64,000 nucleotides of DNA from Schizochytrium sp. CCTCC M209059 (GCA_000818945.1 KN805382.1:579532-643531); one strand, 5' to 3'; shown: positions 19,329 through 29,734, counted from the stretch's first letter. Made by a program: numbers and translations. Notes: generated by a model from the letters alone, not told the origin.

Positions 19329-21032
19329 ATGCGCGACGCGTGGGCGAGGGCCGCGTTCTGGGCGGCGGTAGCGGCCGCGTGCGCAAGCACGGCGGCTGCC
19401 GGCGGCGGCGGAGGAGACGCCAAGGGAGCCTCGTCGACGGTGGCGGCGGCAGCGGCGAAGGCCGCCGACGATGGAGATTGCGGGAACGAAGACTCGTGGC
19501 TTCCGCCCGACGACCCGGATTTCCTGCCGTACGTGGTGGCCAGCGTCTTCCTCGTGCTCATGGGAGGCACGATGAGCGGCCTGCAGGCAGGCATGATGCA
19601 GCTCGACCGCCCGGCCCTTCGAACGCTGCGCGAAACAGGGTCGCCCGTGCTTTTGCGCCTTTTGGATATGCTCGAGCCCCTTATCCGAAAGCGCCATATG
19701 CTTCTCGTGACGCTACTCATCTCCAATGCAGTCGCCATGGAGGCGCTGCCAATCTTTCTCGACGTGCTCGTCCCCAAGGCCGTGGCCATTGTCCTCTCCG
19801 TAAGCATGGTCCTCCTCTTTGGAGAAATCGTCCCCCAGGCCATGTGTCTGCGCTGGCCGGGCGAGCTCTCGTGCATGTGCACTCCGCTCGTGTGGGCTCT
19901 CCTGGTGCTCTTTTTCCCCATCGTGTACCCGATTGCCCGCTTGCTCGACTACCTTCTCGGCGAAGAGCACCATGCAACGTACTCGCGTGCCGGCCTTGGT
20001 GAGCTTGCTAGACAGCAAGGAAAGCTCACGGGCCACGGCGTCCTCGAAGACGACGAGCTCGACATCATCACAGGAACCTTGGAGCTACACGACAAAAAGG
20101 CTGACCAACTTTGCGTTCCATTGGATCACGCGTTCAAGCTCAGTTACACCGACAAGCTCACAGACAAGGTTCTCCGCGACATTCTCGATCATGGACACAG
20201 CCGCATTCCCGTATGGAAGGACTCACCGTCAAATATCATCGGTCTCTTGCTGGTCAAGCATCTCATTCGAATCGATCCCGAAACAGAGATCCAAGTTTCC
20301 GACCTGCAAATTATGCCCATCCTCGTCGTTGACCAGCACGTGTCCCTCTTTGCCCTGCTGCGGAGATTTCGCATGGGAACGTCCCACATGGCTGCAATCA
20401 AGCGTAATACGGGCCCAGCCCCGGCGTCACCCTTGGCTCCAGACACTCCGGCTCGCGCTAGTCATGTCAAGGACGTTTCGGAGATCGGCCTCATCACGCG
20501 TCCACGCAGCACAACCGAGAGCGAGGACCTCATCCAGGTCAGCACCTTGCATCAGACACCCATTGAGACAATCGGGATTCTCACGCTCGAGGATGTCATT
20601 GAAGAACTTCTCAAGCACGACATTGAGGATGAGACGGACCGCTGGGTACCCGTGAACGAAGAGCTGGACCAGCGTATCTCCAAGGTGCGCTCACTCCGTG
20701 ACCACCTCTTGAGTTCCTTGGAGCAAGGCACGCAGCAGGTTTCACAGCGCCACAATGCTAGCGCTTTCAATACCACAGGTCATAAGACCGGCACGCAGGG
20801 GGAACGTGACAGTTTGCTGCGCGGATCGTCGCGTAACTCGGAATCGGAGGATTTTGACGAAGCAACATCTGGAGGAAATCGGCCGAGCAGTATCAGTTAT
20901 GGTTCACTCAACGAATTTAATGCTAGCATCAGCGCAGTAAGCTCGCGAGGCTCCTCAGCCGAGCCATATGACTCTCCTCGCTCCACGAATGATGGTGGCG
21001 GTGGTACGGTCTTGCGCATGCTTCAACAATGA
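19329..21032 (+). CDS. CNNM/ancient conserved domain (DUF21 + CBS) metal transporter-like protein
   Basis: 567 aa. A signal-peptide-like start (residues 1-24) is followed by an Ala/Gly-rich lumenal stretch. The DUF21/CNNM transmembrane domain lies at about 60-230: VVASVFLVLMGGTMSGLQAG, LLVTLLISNAVAMEALPIFLD and LLFGEIVPQAMCLRW (compare the conserved GEIxPQ motif). A CBS-pair region follows, about 255-440, with ILDHGHSRIPVW and TIGILTLEDVIEELLKHDIEDETD, the family's typical CBS end. The C-terminal 120 residues are Ser-rich and disordered. Family members move or regulate Mg2+ and other divalent cations at plasma or internal membranes; the substrate here is not known. The linker inside the CBS pair is expanded. 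Confidence 0.9.
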   Translation: MRDAWARAAFWAAVAAACASTAAAGGGGGDAKGASSTVAAAAAKAADDGDCGNEDSWLPPDDPDFLPYVVASVFLVLMGGTMSGLQAGMMQLDRPALRTLRETGSPVLLRLLDMLEPLIRKRHMLLVTLLISNAVAMEALPIFLDVLVPKAVAIVLSVSMVLLFGEIVPQAMCLRWPGELSCMCTPLVWALLVLFFPIVYPIARLLDYLLGEEHHATYSRAGLGELARQQGKLTGHGVLEDDELDIITGTLELHDKKADQLCVPLDHAFKLSYTDKLTDKVLRDILDHGHSRIPVWKDSPSNIIGLLLVKHLIRIDPETEIQVSDLQIMPILVVDQHVSLFALLRRFRMGTSHMAAIKRNTGPAPASPLAPDTPARASHVKDVSEIGLITRPRSTTESEDLIQVSTLHQTPIETIGILTLEDVIEELLKHDIEDETDRWVPVNEELDQRISKVRSLRDHLLSSLEQGTQQVSQRHNASAFNTTGHKTGTQGERDSLLRGSSRNSESEDFDEATSGGNRPSSISYGSLNEFNASISAVSSRGSSAEPYDSPRSTNDGGGGTVLRMLQQ

Positions 21033-21613
21033 GTAAGCAAGCTTTTTCGAGCTTGCTGACCGTCGTCGAAGGAGTCGTGCCGCTTGCATAGCCCGACTTG
21101 AACGGCGAGCTTTTTCTCTCATTGTTTTCATTCTTTTTTCTTTTCTTTGTTCTCCTCTTCCCCGTATTTTTTTTTCTTTTTAGCGACATCGCACACGCGC
21201 ACAAAGGATTACACGTAGACCTAGCAGGCATAGAGACCCCCTCCAAGAAATTAATATATATTTTGCATTGACTTACACTGTATACCTTTTTTTTTTTCAA
21301 ATGGTAAAGTGCAGAGCAACTTGAAGCTGCGAATTTTATGGCTGACCGTCGCTGGGGGTCATGTCAAGAACAATGATCATCAGCTAAGAGTAATTCGAAT
21401 CGTCTTCCGCTTGAAGGTACAAGGACAATCTAACACAAACCAAGTTTCCCTTGTATCCTTTTGGTCTAAATAGCTAGATACAGAATTTGGCGAGGTCCAA
21501 AACCTTTACCTTTCTTGTGGGGCATATTGCGGTGTTCGCCACGAAAAACTTTCACCGACCGCCTCTGGTCATCAGTGGCGTATCTGTATGGTCTCCCACA
21601 TTCTCTCCTTCTT
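21033..21613. other. 3' flanks of two convergent genes
   Basis: T-rich and AT-rich, e.g. 21123-21180 and a T-run near 21287-21297, consistent with 3' UTR/polyadenylation regions for the CNNM-like gene (plus) and the channel gene (minus). Confidence 0.5.
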
Positions 21614-24600
21614 CTAGCTTGAAGATGCAAATTGCAGGCCAACTCCAAGCTGCGACTTTCGCCGACCGCCCCCGGCCATACCAAAAACACTTGCCACCGA
21701 GGTATCCATATCTTCATCCATACCCTCTTCTTCCTCTTTCGGGTTGTCGCCTGTGAGGATTACATTTGCAAACGGCATATCTGCAGTCTGTGGTTCGACC
21801 GCCTCGAGCACCGGGTCTGCAGGCGATGCGCTTGAGCTATACTCGAGGTTTCGCAAAGCCCAGCGAACCGTGCGCACTCGCTCGTGCAACAAGATGAGAA
21901 TGGTAAGCTCCGTGATAAGCTCATTGTAGTCGGAGCGACGGTGAATTCCATAACGGGCCAAATGCTCGTCAATACGTTTCAACTTTTCATGCAGCGGATC
22001 GCTGAGATCGTAGTAATAAAACGCCGGTCGTTGCACGACGTCCACCTTTTCACAAAGCGACGTCCAATGCTCCTCAATGGCGAAGAGCTTTTCCAAGGGG
22101 AGACTTCGTGGACGCGAGGGCTCAAAGATAATATCGGCAAGCTCCTCTGACATTTCCATGAAATTAAAGACGCCACTGCGCTCCGGTTTGTGCAGCATAA
22201 AACGCAAAAGTAGGAACTGGAGACGCGTGCGCGGCGTCAAGTCGAGCGGGTCTTGCCCGCTCGGCTGCGCTGACTCCGCACTCCGTCGAAAGTGAAGGCA
22301 CTCAAGCAACATGCGCTGGTCCGTGTCCTTGGCCACGGCTCGAATCAAGTCTGCCTGTGAAGAAATGGCGTTGATGCGAAACTTACCGCCAGCGTTCTCC
22401 ATGAACTTTTCGATGGGCAGCTGGACCTCGGCTTTCATGCCCACTGTCACATTCAAGGCGGACGACCGATGTTTCGCAAGCGCGTCGAAATTTCTGGCGC
22501 GCCAGCGGCGTTCCTCTTGTTCCTGGACCGCATTTGTCTTGGCCAACCGCTCTTCATCCATATCCAGCGCTACCTCCACGTTTACAACGTGACCGTGAGG
22601 CCGTCGTTGGCCATGCGCCCGTGCGAAGATTTGAGCTTCGCGCGCTTCGTTCTTAAACGTTGCAGCGCTGTACAAGTCTTCGAGAGCTGCAGAGATGGGG
22701 TTGTACGGCTCAGAGATGTGGAAGAGCCCCTCCCGAAGCAATTCGGACTGGCGTACTAAGTCCTGTTTCATGCGTTGCTTCATTTCCTCTGCGAGGCCGA
22801 CACTCACGAGCAGCTCGGCGCAAAAGGCGCTCAGCGTTGAGATGAGGCCAATGCCCACCAGCATGAGCAAGAACATGAGCATCTGCGTCTCCACCTGCGT
22901 CACCTTGAGGTCTCCGTACCCCACCGTGGTCACTGTGACGAGCGCAAACCACAAAACGTTGGAAAAATCGCGGAACTCCTCTTGCTCGTCCTGCTCAAAT
23001 ACCTTGATGAAAACTGTGCACGAAACGATAATGACAGCTACGAACGAGGCCAGGTAGGCCATGGGCTTGCGAACCATGAGCGAAATAAAGACAGCCTGCT
23101 GCGTGAAACGTCGATATAAGCGGAAAAGACGGAACGCTTTGAACAAACGGAGGTAATCCGGAAACCAGATGACTGTGAGCGGAATGTCGGTCAGCAGCGC
23201 CGGAACATCGTACCAGCTATCTCGCAAAAAGCTGTACACGGTTGGGAACTCCTTTCGATCCCGTGTCCAGCCGCGGATGATGAGTTCCAGCGCAAAGATC
23301 CCGACGCCAAAGACATCGATCCAAATGAGCACGCGAGTCATTTGTGGTTCCACGCCGCCGTACGGAATGAGCGGTGCGACGGCAACAAAGATTGACGTGA
23401 TCGTCAGCAGAGTCACCAGACTTTCTGCAATGCCAACAATCTTTTGCAAACGCTCAATATTCCGGTCGTAAGCCTTTTGCCGCGCTTGCAAAATAGAATC
23501 TCTGGATTGCCCGCCATCGCTGGACTGAGCATACTTGTTCTGGGAAGTGCCAAGCGCAAATGCGAGCGCAGATATGCGTCGCGCAACCTTTTTAATTTGG
23601 GAGGTCCGTATCGCTTGTGTGCGCTGCCGTTTTTGAACTGACATTAGACGTTGCTTGGGTATTGTTTCGGCGGGCCTTTCTGTTTCAGCCCCGGGCTGAA
23701 CATTCTCCGAAGAGCTCCGCTGCTGACCGAAAAACATAAACGCAGAACTCTCCGAGGTGTCGGGTTCCTCACGTCGCACTACCACCGGCGGAGATTCTTT
23801 CGGCTTGACGCGCATGGAGGTCGCAGTGCTTTCCATGGCAAGCGAACCGTTCATGTTCGTGCGTAGAACAGCCGACGTGCGCTGTCCAAAACCAGTCTGC
23901 GCTTCGTTGGGCGAGTCGAGCTCGTTAATGAGCTGTTGCACCTCCTTGCGCTTGGCAAGGCTAAATTTAAGAGCTTTGGCATGCAGCAGAATGCCGAGCA
24001 CCACAATCGAAAAAAATGCGGCAGTAATGCAGTACATGACTTGATCGTCATTCATGCCGCTGTATGGAATAAAGTCGAACTCATCCGCATAGCCATCCTT
24101 GTCGTCATCAAAGGTAAAGCCGTAGTTGACAGGAAACTCATCGAGGATATCAAAGATTCCGTCGTTGTCCTTGTCGAGGTCGAGGAGCTCAATCACCAGA
24201 TTACCACCAGAACCGAGATCTGCAATCCATACGACCGTATCTTCAAAGATTGAGGCGTCAAGAATACGCTTCGTATCCACATTGAACTCGCGCAGCGCGG
24301 GTGCCTCGACAACACAGTGCACGCGCTGAATTCCGTCCGGGCTTTGCTTTGTTGCTTCTTCCAAGGTCTGGAACCGCAGCAGTCTGATCTGGTCCGCAGT
24401 TCCATCGTCCTGGTCTCCGCGCAAATAATAGAGAAGAGCGCTCTCCGAGTCGCGATGGCTTAGCGAAATTTCGCGATGCCACGTGCTATTGGGAACATCG
24501 GTGAACTGCGTTGCGTCTGCAATCTGAGCATAGCGTACCTTGTGCTGATTTGAGGACGTGTCGCGCATGACTGCAAAGAGAAAGTCGCCCGCGACGCTAA

Positions 24601-25765
24601 TGTCCACAATCGCATCAAACTCATCGTCGACAAAATCGCCAGCAGAGAGAATTGTGGTCTCAAAGCTAGGGAAACGCATGACAGTCACTGCGTCGCTCTC
24701 TGCATGAACCCACGCGGCTGTGCAAATGTGCCTTCCCTCCGTCTCGGTCTGGACGCGGTCTGAAACCTTGGCAGCGACCGGCAGAGACACGTTTGCTGCC
24801 AAGGTTTCCACGGGAAAGCCTTCACGCGAGAGGTAACGTGCAAAGACAGAAGTCGCCCCAGACGTGGCGTCAACGCCCTCGTAAAGAATCACGTCCTCGC
24901 CGCAATATACGGCGTTTCTGCGCGTGACCTGCGTTGAAAAGTTTGTTTGCACGCGGCCCGAGTCTAGCGTCTCTCCTGCGTTGAGCGATTCGTCCGGTAG
25001 CATGCCTCGGGATGTTCGGTCGTAGACTCGGATGATGCTATGGTTCTCACCAAGCTTTTCGACCCACAAGAGAAAGAGTCCTTTGGGGCTAGCCACAATG
25101 CTTTGTGGCCGGCGCACATCGTAGCCGAGAAGTCTCAGATCCTCGGGAAAGGGCTTCTGAAAGATGCGAAAGATGTAGCAATCATCAGAGAGAATATCGT
25201 CGTAGTCTGCGTGAGGCACCGCTGGCGCTTCGCTCACGTCAAACTCGCACGAGGTGATGCCGTCTTCGTAGTCCGAGTAAAAGAGCTCTTCTGCCCGCTC
25301 CTCCATGACGAGCGAAAAGGCACGCAACTGACCATCTGTGAACTCTTCTGCGCAAACGGTCGTCCCCTCCAAGGTCGTTTCCCAGCGTGCACAGGTGTCG
25401 AGGAAATCGATAGTCTTGCCGGTGTATGTGATGACGGAAGGACGTGCGCCGGACTCCCATCGACGTTCCCATTCGCTGCCAACGGAGAGTACTGGAGTTG
25501 AGAGCTCCTTGGGTGCGAGTGCCTTGGTAATGGTCCGCTCCGACATGTAGTCGCGCTCCTTGAAGGCGATACGAGCCGGGTTGCACGACTCTAAGCCATC
25601 GACAACAACCGGCTGCGCCCAGCTCTCCTTCTTTACAAAGCCTTGCGACCCGCTCGGCGCCGAGAGCCCCGTCACGAGCAAGGCCGCGACCACCACCCGC
25701 CATGGCTCCCGGCCGCCCGGGCGCCGGCGCCCCGTCATCCCGTGCCAGCGCCCCGCCTTTGTCAT
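21614..25765 (-). CDS. Voltage-gated K+ channel-like protein with large extracellular Ca2+-binding N-terminus
   Basis: 1383 aa from the ATG at 25765. A signal-anchor-like hydrophobic stretch (WRVVVAALLVTGLSAP) lies near residue 25-40. Residues about 45-525 form a beta-rich domain of unknown fold. Residues about 529-567 hold two acidic motifs, DLDKDNDGIFDILDEFP and DDDKDGYADEFDF, of thrombospondin-type-3/EF-like Ca2+-binding kind. A single transmembrane helix (573-595) is followed by a basic/Ser-rich cytosolic linker of about 175 residues. Then comes a six-helix ion-channel module (about 771-1000): S4 LRLFKAFRLFRLYRR has five basic residues, one every third, and the selectivity filter TVGYGD is at 947-952. 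The C-terminal 380 residues are cytosolic and helical. The K+ selectivity and voltage-sensing calls follow from filter and S4; ligand sensing by the ectodomain is inference. Confidence 0.88.
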   Translation of the reverse strand: MTKAGRWHGMTGRRRPGGREPWRVVVAALLVTGLSAPSGSQGFVKKESWAQPVVVDGLESCNPARIAFKERDYMSERTITKALAPKELSTPVLSVGSEWERRWESGARPSVITYTGKTIDFLDTCARWETTLEGTTVCAEEFTDGQLRAFSLVMEERAEELFYSDYEDGITSCEFDVSEAPAVPHADYDDILSDDCYIFRIFQKPFPEDLRLLGYDVRRPQSIVASPKGLFLLWVEKLGENHSIIRVYDRTSRGMLPDESLNAGETLDSGRVQTNFSTQVTRRNAVYCGEDVILYEGVDATSGATSVFARYLSREGFPVETLAANVSLPVAAKVSDRVQTETEGRHICTAAWVHAESDAVTVMRFPSFETTILSAGDFVDDEFDAIVDISVAGDFLFAVMRDTSSNQHKVRYAQIADATQFTDVPNSTWHREISLSHRDSESALLYYLRGDQDDGTADQIRLLRFQTLEEATKQSPDGIQRVHCVVEAPALREFNVDTKRILDASIFEDTVVWIADLGSGGNLVIELLDLDKDNDGIFDILDEFPVNYGFTFDDDKDGYADEFDFIPYSGMNDDQVMYCITAAFFSIVVLGILLHAKALKFSLAKRKEVQQLINELDSPNEAQTGFGQRTSAVLRTNMNGSLAMESTATSMRVKPKESPPVVVRREEPDTSESSAFMFFGQQRSSSENVQPGAETERPAETIPKQRLMSVQKRQRTQAIRTSQIKKVARRISALAFALGTSQNKYAQSSDGGQSRDSILQARQKAYDRNIERLQKIVGIAESLVTLLTITSIFVAVAPLIPYGGVEPQMTRVLIWIDVFGVGIFALELIIRGWTRDRKEFPTVYSFLRDSWYDVPALLTDIPLTVIWFPDYLRLFKAFRLFRLYRRFTQQAVFISLMVRKPMAYLASFVAVIIVSCTVFIKVFEQDEQEEFRDFSNVLWFALVTVTTVGYGDLKVTQVETQMLMFLLMLVGIGLISTLSAFCAELLVSVGLAEEMKQRMKQDLVRQSELLREGLFHISEPYNPISAALEDLYSAATFKNEAREAQIFARAHGQRRPHGHVVNVEVALDMDEERLAKTNAVQEQEERRWRARNFDALAKHRSSALNVTVGMKAEVQLPIEKFMENAGGKFRINAISSQADLIRAVAKDTDQRMLLECLHFRRSAESAQPSGQDPLDLTPRTRLQFLLLRFMLHKPERSGVFNFMEMSEELADIIFEPSRPRSLPLEKLFAIEEHWTSLCEKVDVVQRPAFYYYDLSDPLHEKLKRIDEHLARYGIHRRSDYNELITELTILILLHERVRTVRWALRNLEYSSSASPADPVLEAVEPQTADMPFANVILTGDNPKEEEEGMDEDMDTSVASVFGMAGGGRRKSQLGVGLQFASSS

Positions 25766-26466
25766 CAGGTGCGCGGCGCGCGGCGCCAATCTAGTTATGG
25801 GGTGCAAAACGGGCGGCGACTACAGGGACAACGCGAAAAGCTAGCTAGTCGCTAGCTACCTAGCTACTGCAACTTGCTGTCACAGCCAGCCAGCCAGCTT
25901 GGCTTGGCTTGGCTTGGCTTGGCTTGGCTTGCCTAGCCTACTTTGGCCTAGCCTAGCTTGGCCTAGCTTTCAAAGAGCCCATACACTTGCAGGTACGGCC
26001 AGCTGGGCTGGGTCAATTGCGTCCAACGGCTAGACCTACCGTTTCAAGTAGTAAACGCATCGTAGGTCGAGGCCCTAGGCCTCCTAGTCCTTTCTGTCGA
26101 TCTCTGTCTTTGCGCACAGCAATGGTAAGGCTCTCCGGGAACATGGTAGATTGACCGCTAGGGCATGGAGTGAAAACTTTCCTCTTGTCCGCAGACGCGA
26201 TGGGACAAGAAAGTTAGACGAGGCGGGCGGGGGAGCCGAGGGGAGGGGAGGGTCGATCAAGACAAAATCTTTTTTGCGATGAACAGAGCTGCATTCCACG
26301 ATGCATGCTGCAGCAGCACTGTAGAACAAAGAGAGCAGCCAGTTTTCTGTGGCAAAGGGAAAAGGGACAGCAAGGACGAAAGGGGAAAAGAAGGGATAAA
26401 GCATGCATGGCAGGGCGAAAGCTTGAATTCATGAAACAATAAGATGGGAGGATATTTGCCGCCTAT
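25766..26466. other. Intergenic with (CTTGG)n tract
   Basis: 5' flank of the channel gene and 3' flank of the helicase gene. It contains ctagc-rich sequence and a pentamer tract (ttggc)n at about 25897-25930. No gene recognised. Confidence 0.5.
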
Positions 26467-28329
26467 TTACTTGACAAACTGCCTCTTGTCGTTGGAGGCG
26501 CGCTTGCCATAAGGGTTGTTGGCAGAGAATGCATGACCAGACTGAAGCTTGCGGCGCTTCATAGGGTCGTCCGTTTGATCGCGTGACCGTGCCTTGCGGC
26601 CCGTGGTTTTAATGTTGAGATTGACCGATGGCGGCACAGAGAACCCAAAGGCCTTGGCCGCAGCCTGCAGATCGAGGTTATGAATGTCAAAGATATCCTT
26701 GTGCGCATGCGAGGCATAGGCCATCAAGTACGAGCGATAAGCGTCGCGTCCAGAGCGGTTCAGATAGTAGTTGGTCTGAACGAGATCCTCCATCTGCGAC
26801 TGTACATTAGCAACCTTCTTTGCCGGAAATTCGTATTCATTGACTGTGACCTTGACGCGGCGCAGGTACTGGAGAAACTTGAGCTCAGAGGGAATGAGAA
26901 AGAGCAAAGCCTTGCCCCGGCCCGTCGCGCCACGTGCCGCACGACCGACACGATGAATGTATTCCTTAGGATCATCAGGCGGGTCGAACTGGATGATCCA
27001 GTCGACATTGGGAATATCGAGGCCACGCGCAGCCACATCCGTGCAAAGCAGCGTTCCCGATGTCGCGTTGCAAAACTCGAAAAAGGTCGTGGTACGCTTT
27101 TGCTGCTTCTGACGACCGTGAATGTCCTTCACGGGCAGGTCAACAAAGTTAAGCAGTTCCGAATGGAACTTGACGCTGTTGCACGAGCTGAAAAAGACCA
27201 TGATCTTCTTCTTGCGGTTCTTGCGGAGAAACGTATACAACAAGAGAAAGCGCTTCTCGGAGGGGCACACCACGTAGCCTTGCTCGAGACCAGCTGCCGT
27301 GGACTCCTTTTCCTCGTCGTGGACGCTGACAAACACTGGTTTGCGCTTGACCGCCAGACGCACAAGGTCCTGGACATTCTTGGTTTGCGTTGCCGAAAAG
27401 AGGACCGTCTGTCGCTCCTGGGGAAGAAGCTTGATGATCTGCTTCATGTCTTCCTCGAATCCGATCTGCAAGATGCGGTCAGCCTCATCGATGATCAGGC
27501 TGAGCAGGTTCTTGTAGACGAAGCCCTTGGTGTTGCGGAGATGATCCAAGAGGCGACCCGGGGTACTGACCAAAAGGTTAACACCCGTCTGCAGCCTATC
27601 GGCCTCGGTGCGCCGGTTTGCGCCTCCGATGACAATACCCGTGGTCTGCGAGTGGTGTTTGCACACCTCAAGCACAACGCCGTAAATTTGCAGCGCCAGT
27701 TCGCGCGTGGGCGTGATCACCACCACGCCGGTGCCATTGCGTGCCTTGAAGCTCACGCGCGCCAGGAGCTCGACGGCAGGGACCAGGAAGGCGAGCGTCT
27801 TGCCGGATCCGGTCTTGGCCGCACCGATGAGATCGCTTCCCTGAAGGAGCGCGGGGATGGCCTTGTGCTGGATCTGGGTCAGACGCTCGAAGCCGCCCTC
27901 GGACAAACCCTTTTGCGTCTTTTCCGAAAGTTCGAGGTCAGCGAACTTGGTCGTGGAGAAGAACCCCTTCTTGGACCCATCTGCGTCGACCTCGTATTCT
28001 TCCTTGTCCTCCTCTTGTTCCTGGTCATCATCGGCCTTTTTGTCCTTGCTCTTTTTCTTCTTTTTAGCCGACGTCGACTTCGCGGCGCTCTCTTCGGCCG
28101 CGTCGACCTCCTCTGTCTCGGAGGTCACGGCGTCGTCGCCGACAAGGGTCTCCTCCTGCTCCTCCTCCTCCTCCCGGACCTGGGCCTGGGCCTGGGCCTT
28201 GGCCTGGTCAGCGTCTTCCTCGGCGAGAACCTTGGCCTTGCGCTTCTTGTCCGTGTCTGCGCCAGCGGCCTTCTTGACACTGCGCTTCTTCTTGCCGCTC
28301 TTGGCGGGCGTAGGCGTCGTCGCCGCCAT
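26467..28329 (-). CDS. HAS1: DEAD-box RNA helicase, HAS1/DDX18 family
   Basis: 620 aa from the ATG at 28329. The N-terminal roughly 120 residues are Lys/Glu-rich, nucleolar style. Q-motif region FADLELSEKTQ...GFERLTQIQ at about 128-155; motif I AAKTGSGKT at 170-178; STPGRLLDHL; IIDEADRIL (DEAD); LFSATQ; the C-domain has CTDVAARGLDIPNVDWIIQFDPP and HRVGRAARG. The sequence around IHGRQKQQKRTTTFFEFC and the C-terminal DUF4217-type tail (SYLMAYASH, DIFDIHNLDLQ AAAKAFGFSVPP) are diagnostic of HAS1. In yeast and human it remodels snoRNA/pre-rRNA contacts in 40S and 60S ribosome assembly in the nucleolus. Single exon; divergent from the TMEM249-like gene. Confidence 0.95.
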   Translation of the reverse strand: MAATTPTPAKSGKKKRSVKKAAGADTDKKRKAKVLAEEDADQAKAQAQAQVREEEEEQEETLVGDDAVTSETEEVDAAEESAAKSTSAKKKKKSKDKKADDDQEQEEDKEEYEVDADGSKKGFFSTTKFADLELSEKTQKGLSEGGFERLTQIQHKAIPALLQGSDLIGAAKTGSGKTLAFLVPAVELLARVSFKARNGTGVVVITPTRELALQIYGVVLEVCKHHSQTTGIVIGGANRRTEADRLQTGVNLLVSTPGRLLDHLRNTKGFVYKNLLSLIIDEADRILQIGFEEDMKQIIKLLPQERQTVLFSATQTKNVQDLVRLAVKRKPVFVSVHDEEKESTAAGLEQGYVVCPSEKRFLLLYTFLRKNRKKKIMVFFSSCNSVKFHSELLNFVDLPVKDIHGRQKQQKRTTTFFEFCNATSGTLLCTDVAARGLDIPNVDWIIQFDPPDDPKEYIHRVGRAARGATGRGKALLFLIPSELKFLQYLRRVKVTVNEYEFPAKKVANVQSQMEDLVQTNYYLNRSGRDAYRSYLMAYASHAHKDIFDIHNLDLQAAAKAFGFSVPPSVNLNIKTTGRKARSRDQTDDPMKRRKLQSGHAFSANNPYGKRASNDKRQFVK

Positions 28330-28883
28330 GGTCTTTTGTGTGGTGGTGGTCCCGGGTCCTGCACGCACGCCTTGCGCTTTCGCCAGCTCCGAGTGCGCCA
28401 CGAAGAAGACGGGCCTCGCGGTCCGCTCGGTCGGCTTCGCTTCGATGTCAGAACCGGTCGCCCCGCGCCTCGGCTCCGCGCCGCCTCGCCTGCCTCGCCT
28501 GCCTCGCGCGCTGCCCGAGCACTCGCGAACTGGGTCTGGGCTCTCGCGCCCGCCGCCAGCCAGCCAAAGCGAAGTGGCCTATCTGGCGGTCTTTGTGGCC
28601 CATGCCCAACGGCAAAATCATTCATCGATCACACCATCATCGCGGGCGGGCTCGACACCCGCAAAGGCCGTCGTCATTCTCGCAGGGGACGGGACGGGAC
28701 GGGACGGGCGCCGCGCTCGTGGCGCTCGGCGGGGGCTGGGAAAGAGGCGAAGTGAAGTGAAGTGGAGGAGAGGAGAGGAGAGATGATCAAGCGGTGAGTT
28801 TTGGGTTGACTAGAGGTGACAGAGAATGCATGCTTTCCTTTCGAGGCGGATGGCGTCGCTGCGCAAGAACGCTGACGAAGACG
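28330..28883. promoter_or_regulatory. Shared upstream region of divergent HAS1 and TMEM249-like genes
   Basis: About 550 bp between the two starts; must contain both promoters. GC-rich with (ggacg)n near 28686-28707 and (gaagtg)/(aggag) runs at 28750-28785. No specific factor site is claimed. Confidence 0.4.
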
Positions 28884-29734
28884 ATGCAAGGTAGAATCAA
28901 GAGCCTCTTAGCGAGGGACACAAGGTCGAGCGTGGAGATTCTGCACACGGAGGTGCTGAAAAACCCGTTTTACCCATTCCAGCTCGGTCTCTCGCTCGAA
29001 GACAGGTCGCGTGTGTTCACACTCCGAGTCCCCTACAAGCGCAAGCGGCCCGCGCTTGCAATTGTGATTGTGTGTTTTGCTGTCATCATTTCCATGCTCG
29101 CTACCAACAACGCGAACAGCAGTATTTTTGTCTATGTTTTGGTGGCTTTGATCCAGAGCGCGGCCGTCTTTCTCAACTACCGTCACGAGCGCATTTACCT
29201 TCTTGATGAGGAGAACAAAACGTACTCGTTCATCGTTGGTCCTGACAGTGTCACGAGCGATTATCACAACATCTACATTCGTCTGAATCGCAAGATGCAG
29301 GTAGGCATGAGGGACAACGAGGTCCCGCGCTACAATCTTGTCCTTGATGGGGTAAAAATTGACAAGTACAGGCTTAACAAACGGCCAACCACGGACGTGC
29401 GCGCTTTGCGAAAGTAAGTTGAGTCTTGAGTATGCTTGCAGAGAGAGGAACGCTGAAGACTCACGAGATTACGGATTTTGAAATGACACAGACTCGGACA
29501 GAAAATCGCGCGCAATCTCAATATTAACTATTTCGACCAGGCAAACGGTACGTGTCGACTCAGAGCTTGTAGATTTCTCGAGCCAAGAGACCCCGGAGAG
29601 GATCGAAGCACAGGAAGCGAGCGAACATCAAAAGTTACAATCAAGATCGTGAGGGCTCATTTACTAATTCTTATACCTTCGTTGCCACAGTGTCGGTCTT
29701 TCACAATGTGCGACATCAACCAGAACAAACGTGA
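28884..29734 (+). CDS. TMEM249-like membrane protein (DUF4579), three exons
   Basis: Exons 28884-29413, 29492-29547 and 29691-29734 give 209 aa; an in-frame ATG at 28830 would add 18. Splice sites are GTAAGT at 29414, CAG to 29491, GTACGT at 29548 and ccacAG to 29690. Phases 2 and 1 match. Without splicing the frame ends at a TAA inside the first donor. The protein has NPFYPF near residue 27, two adjacent hydrophobic segments (about 57-97), then HNIYIRL and, across exons 1-2, the run LGQKIARNLNINYFD. These agree with my recollection of vertebrate TMEM249 (235 aa), an auxiliary protein of the sperm CatSper channel. Homology needs a search; the function here (flagellated zoospores?) is inference. 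Confidence 0.55.
29414..29491 (+). other. Intron 1 of the TMEM249-like gene
   Basis: 78 bp, begins GTAAGT and ends gacacAG. Its removal restores a conserved-looking reading frame (phase 2). Confidence 0.6.
29548..29690 (+). other. Intron 2 of the TMEM249-like gene
   Basis: 143 bp, begins GTACGT and ends ttgccacAG after a pyrimidine-rich stretch. Phase 1. Confidence 0.55.

Noticed and set aside
26680..28755. 691-codon open frame antisense to the HAS1 helicase
   Set aside because: Mirror of the helicase frame (codon position shadow); Leu/Arg/Asp-rich with no family features.
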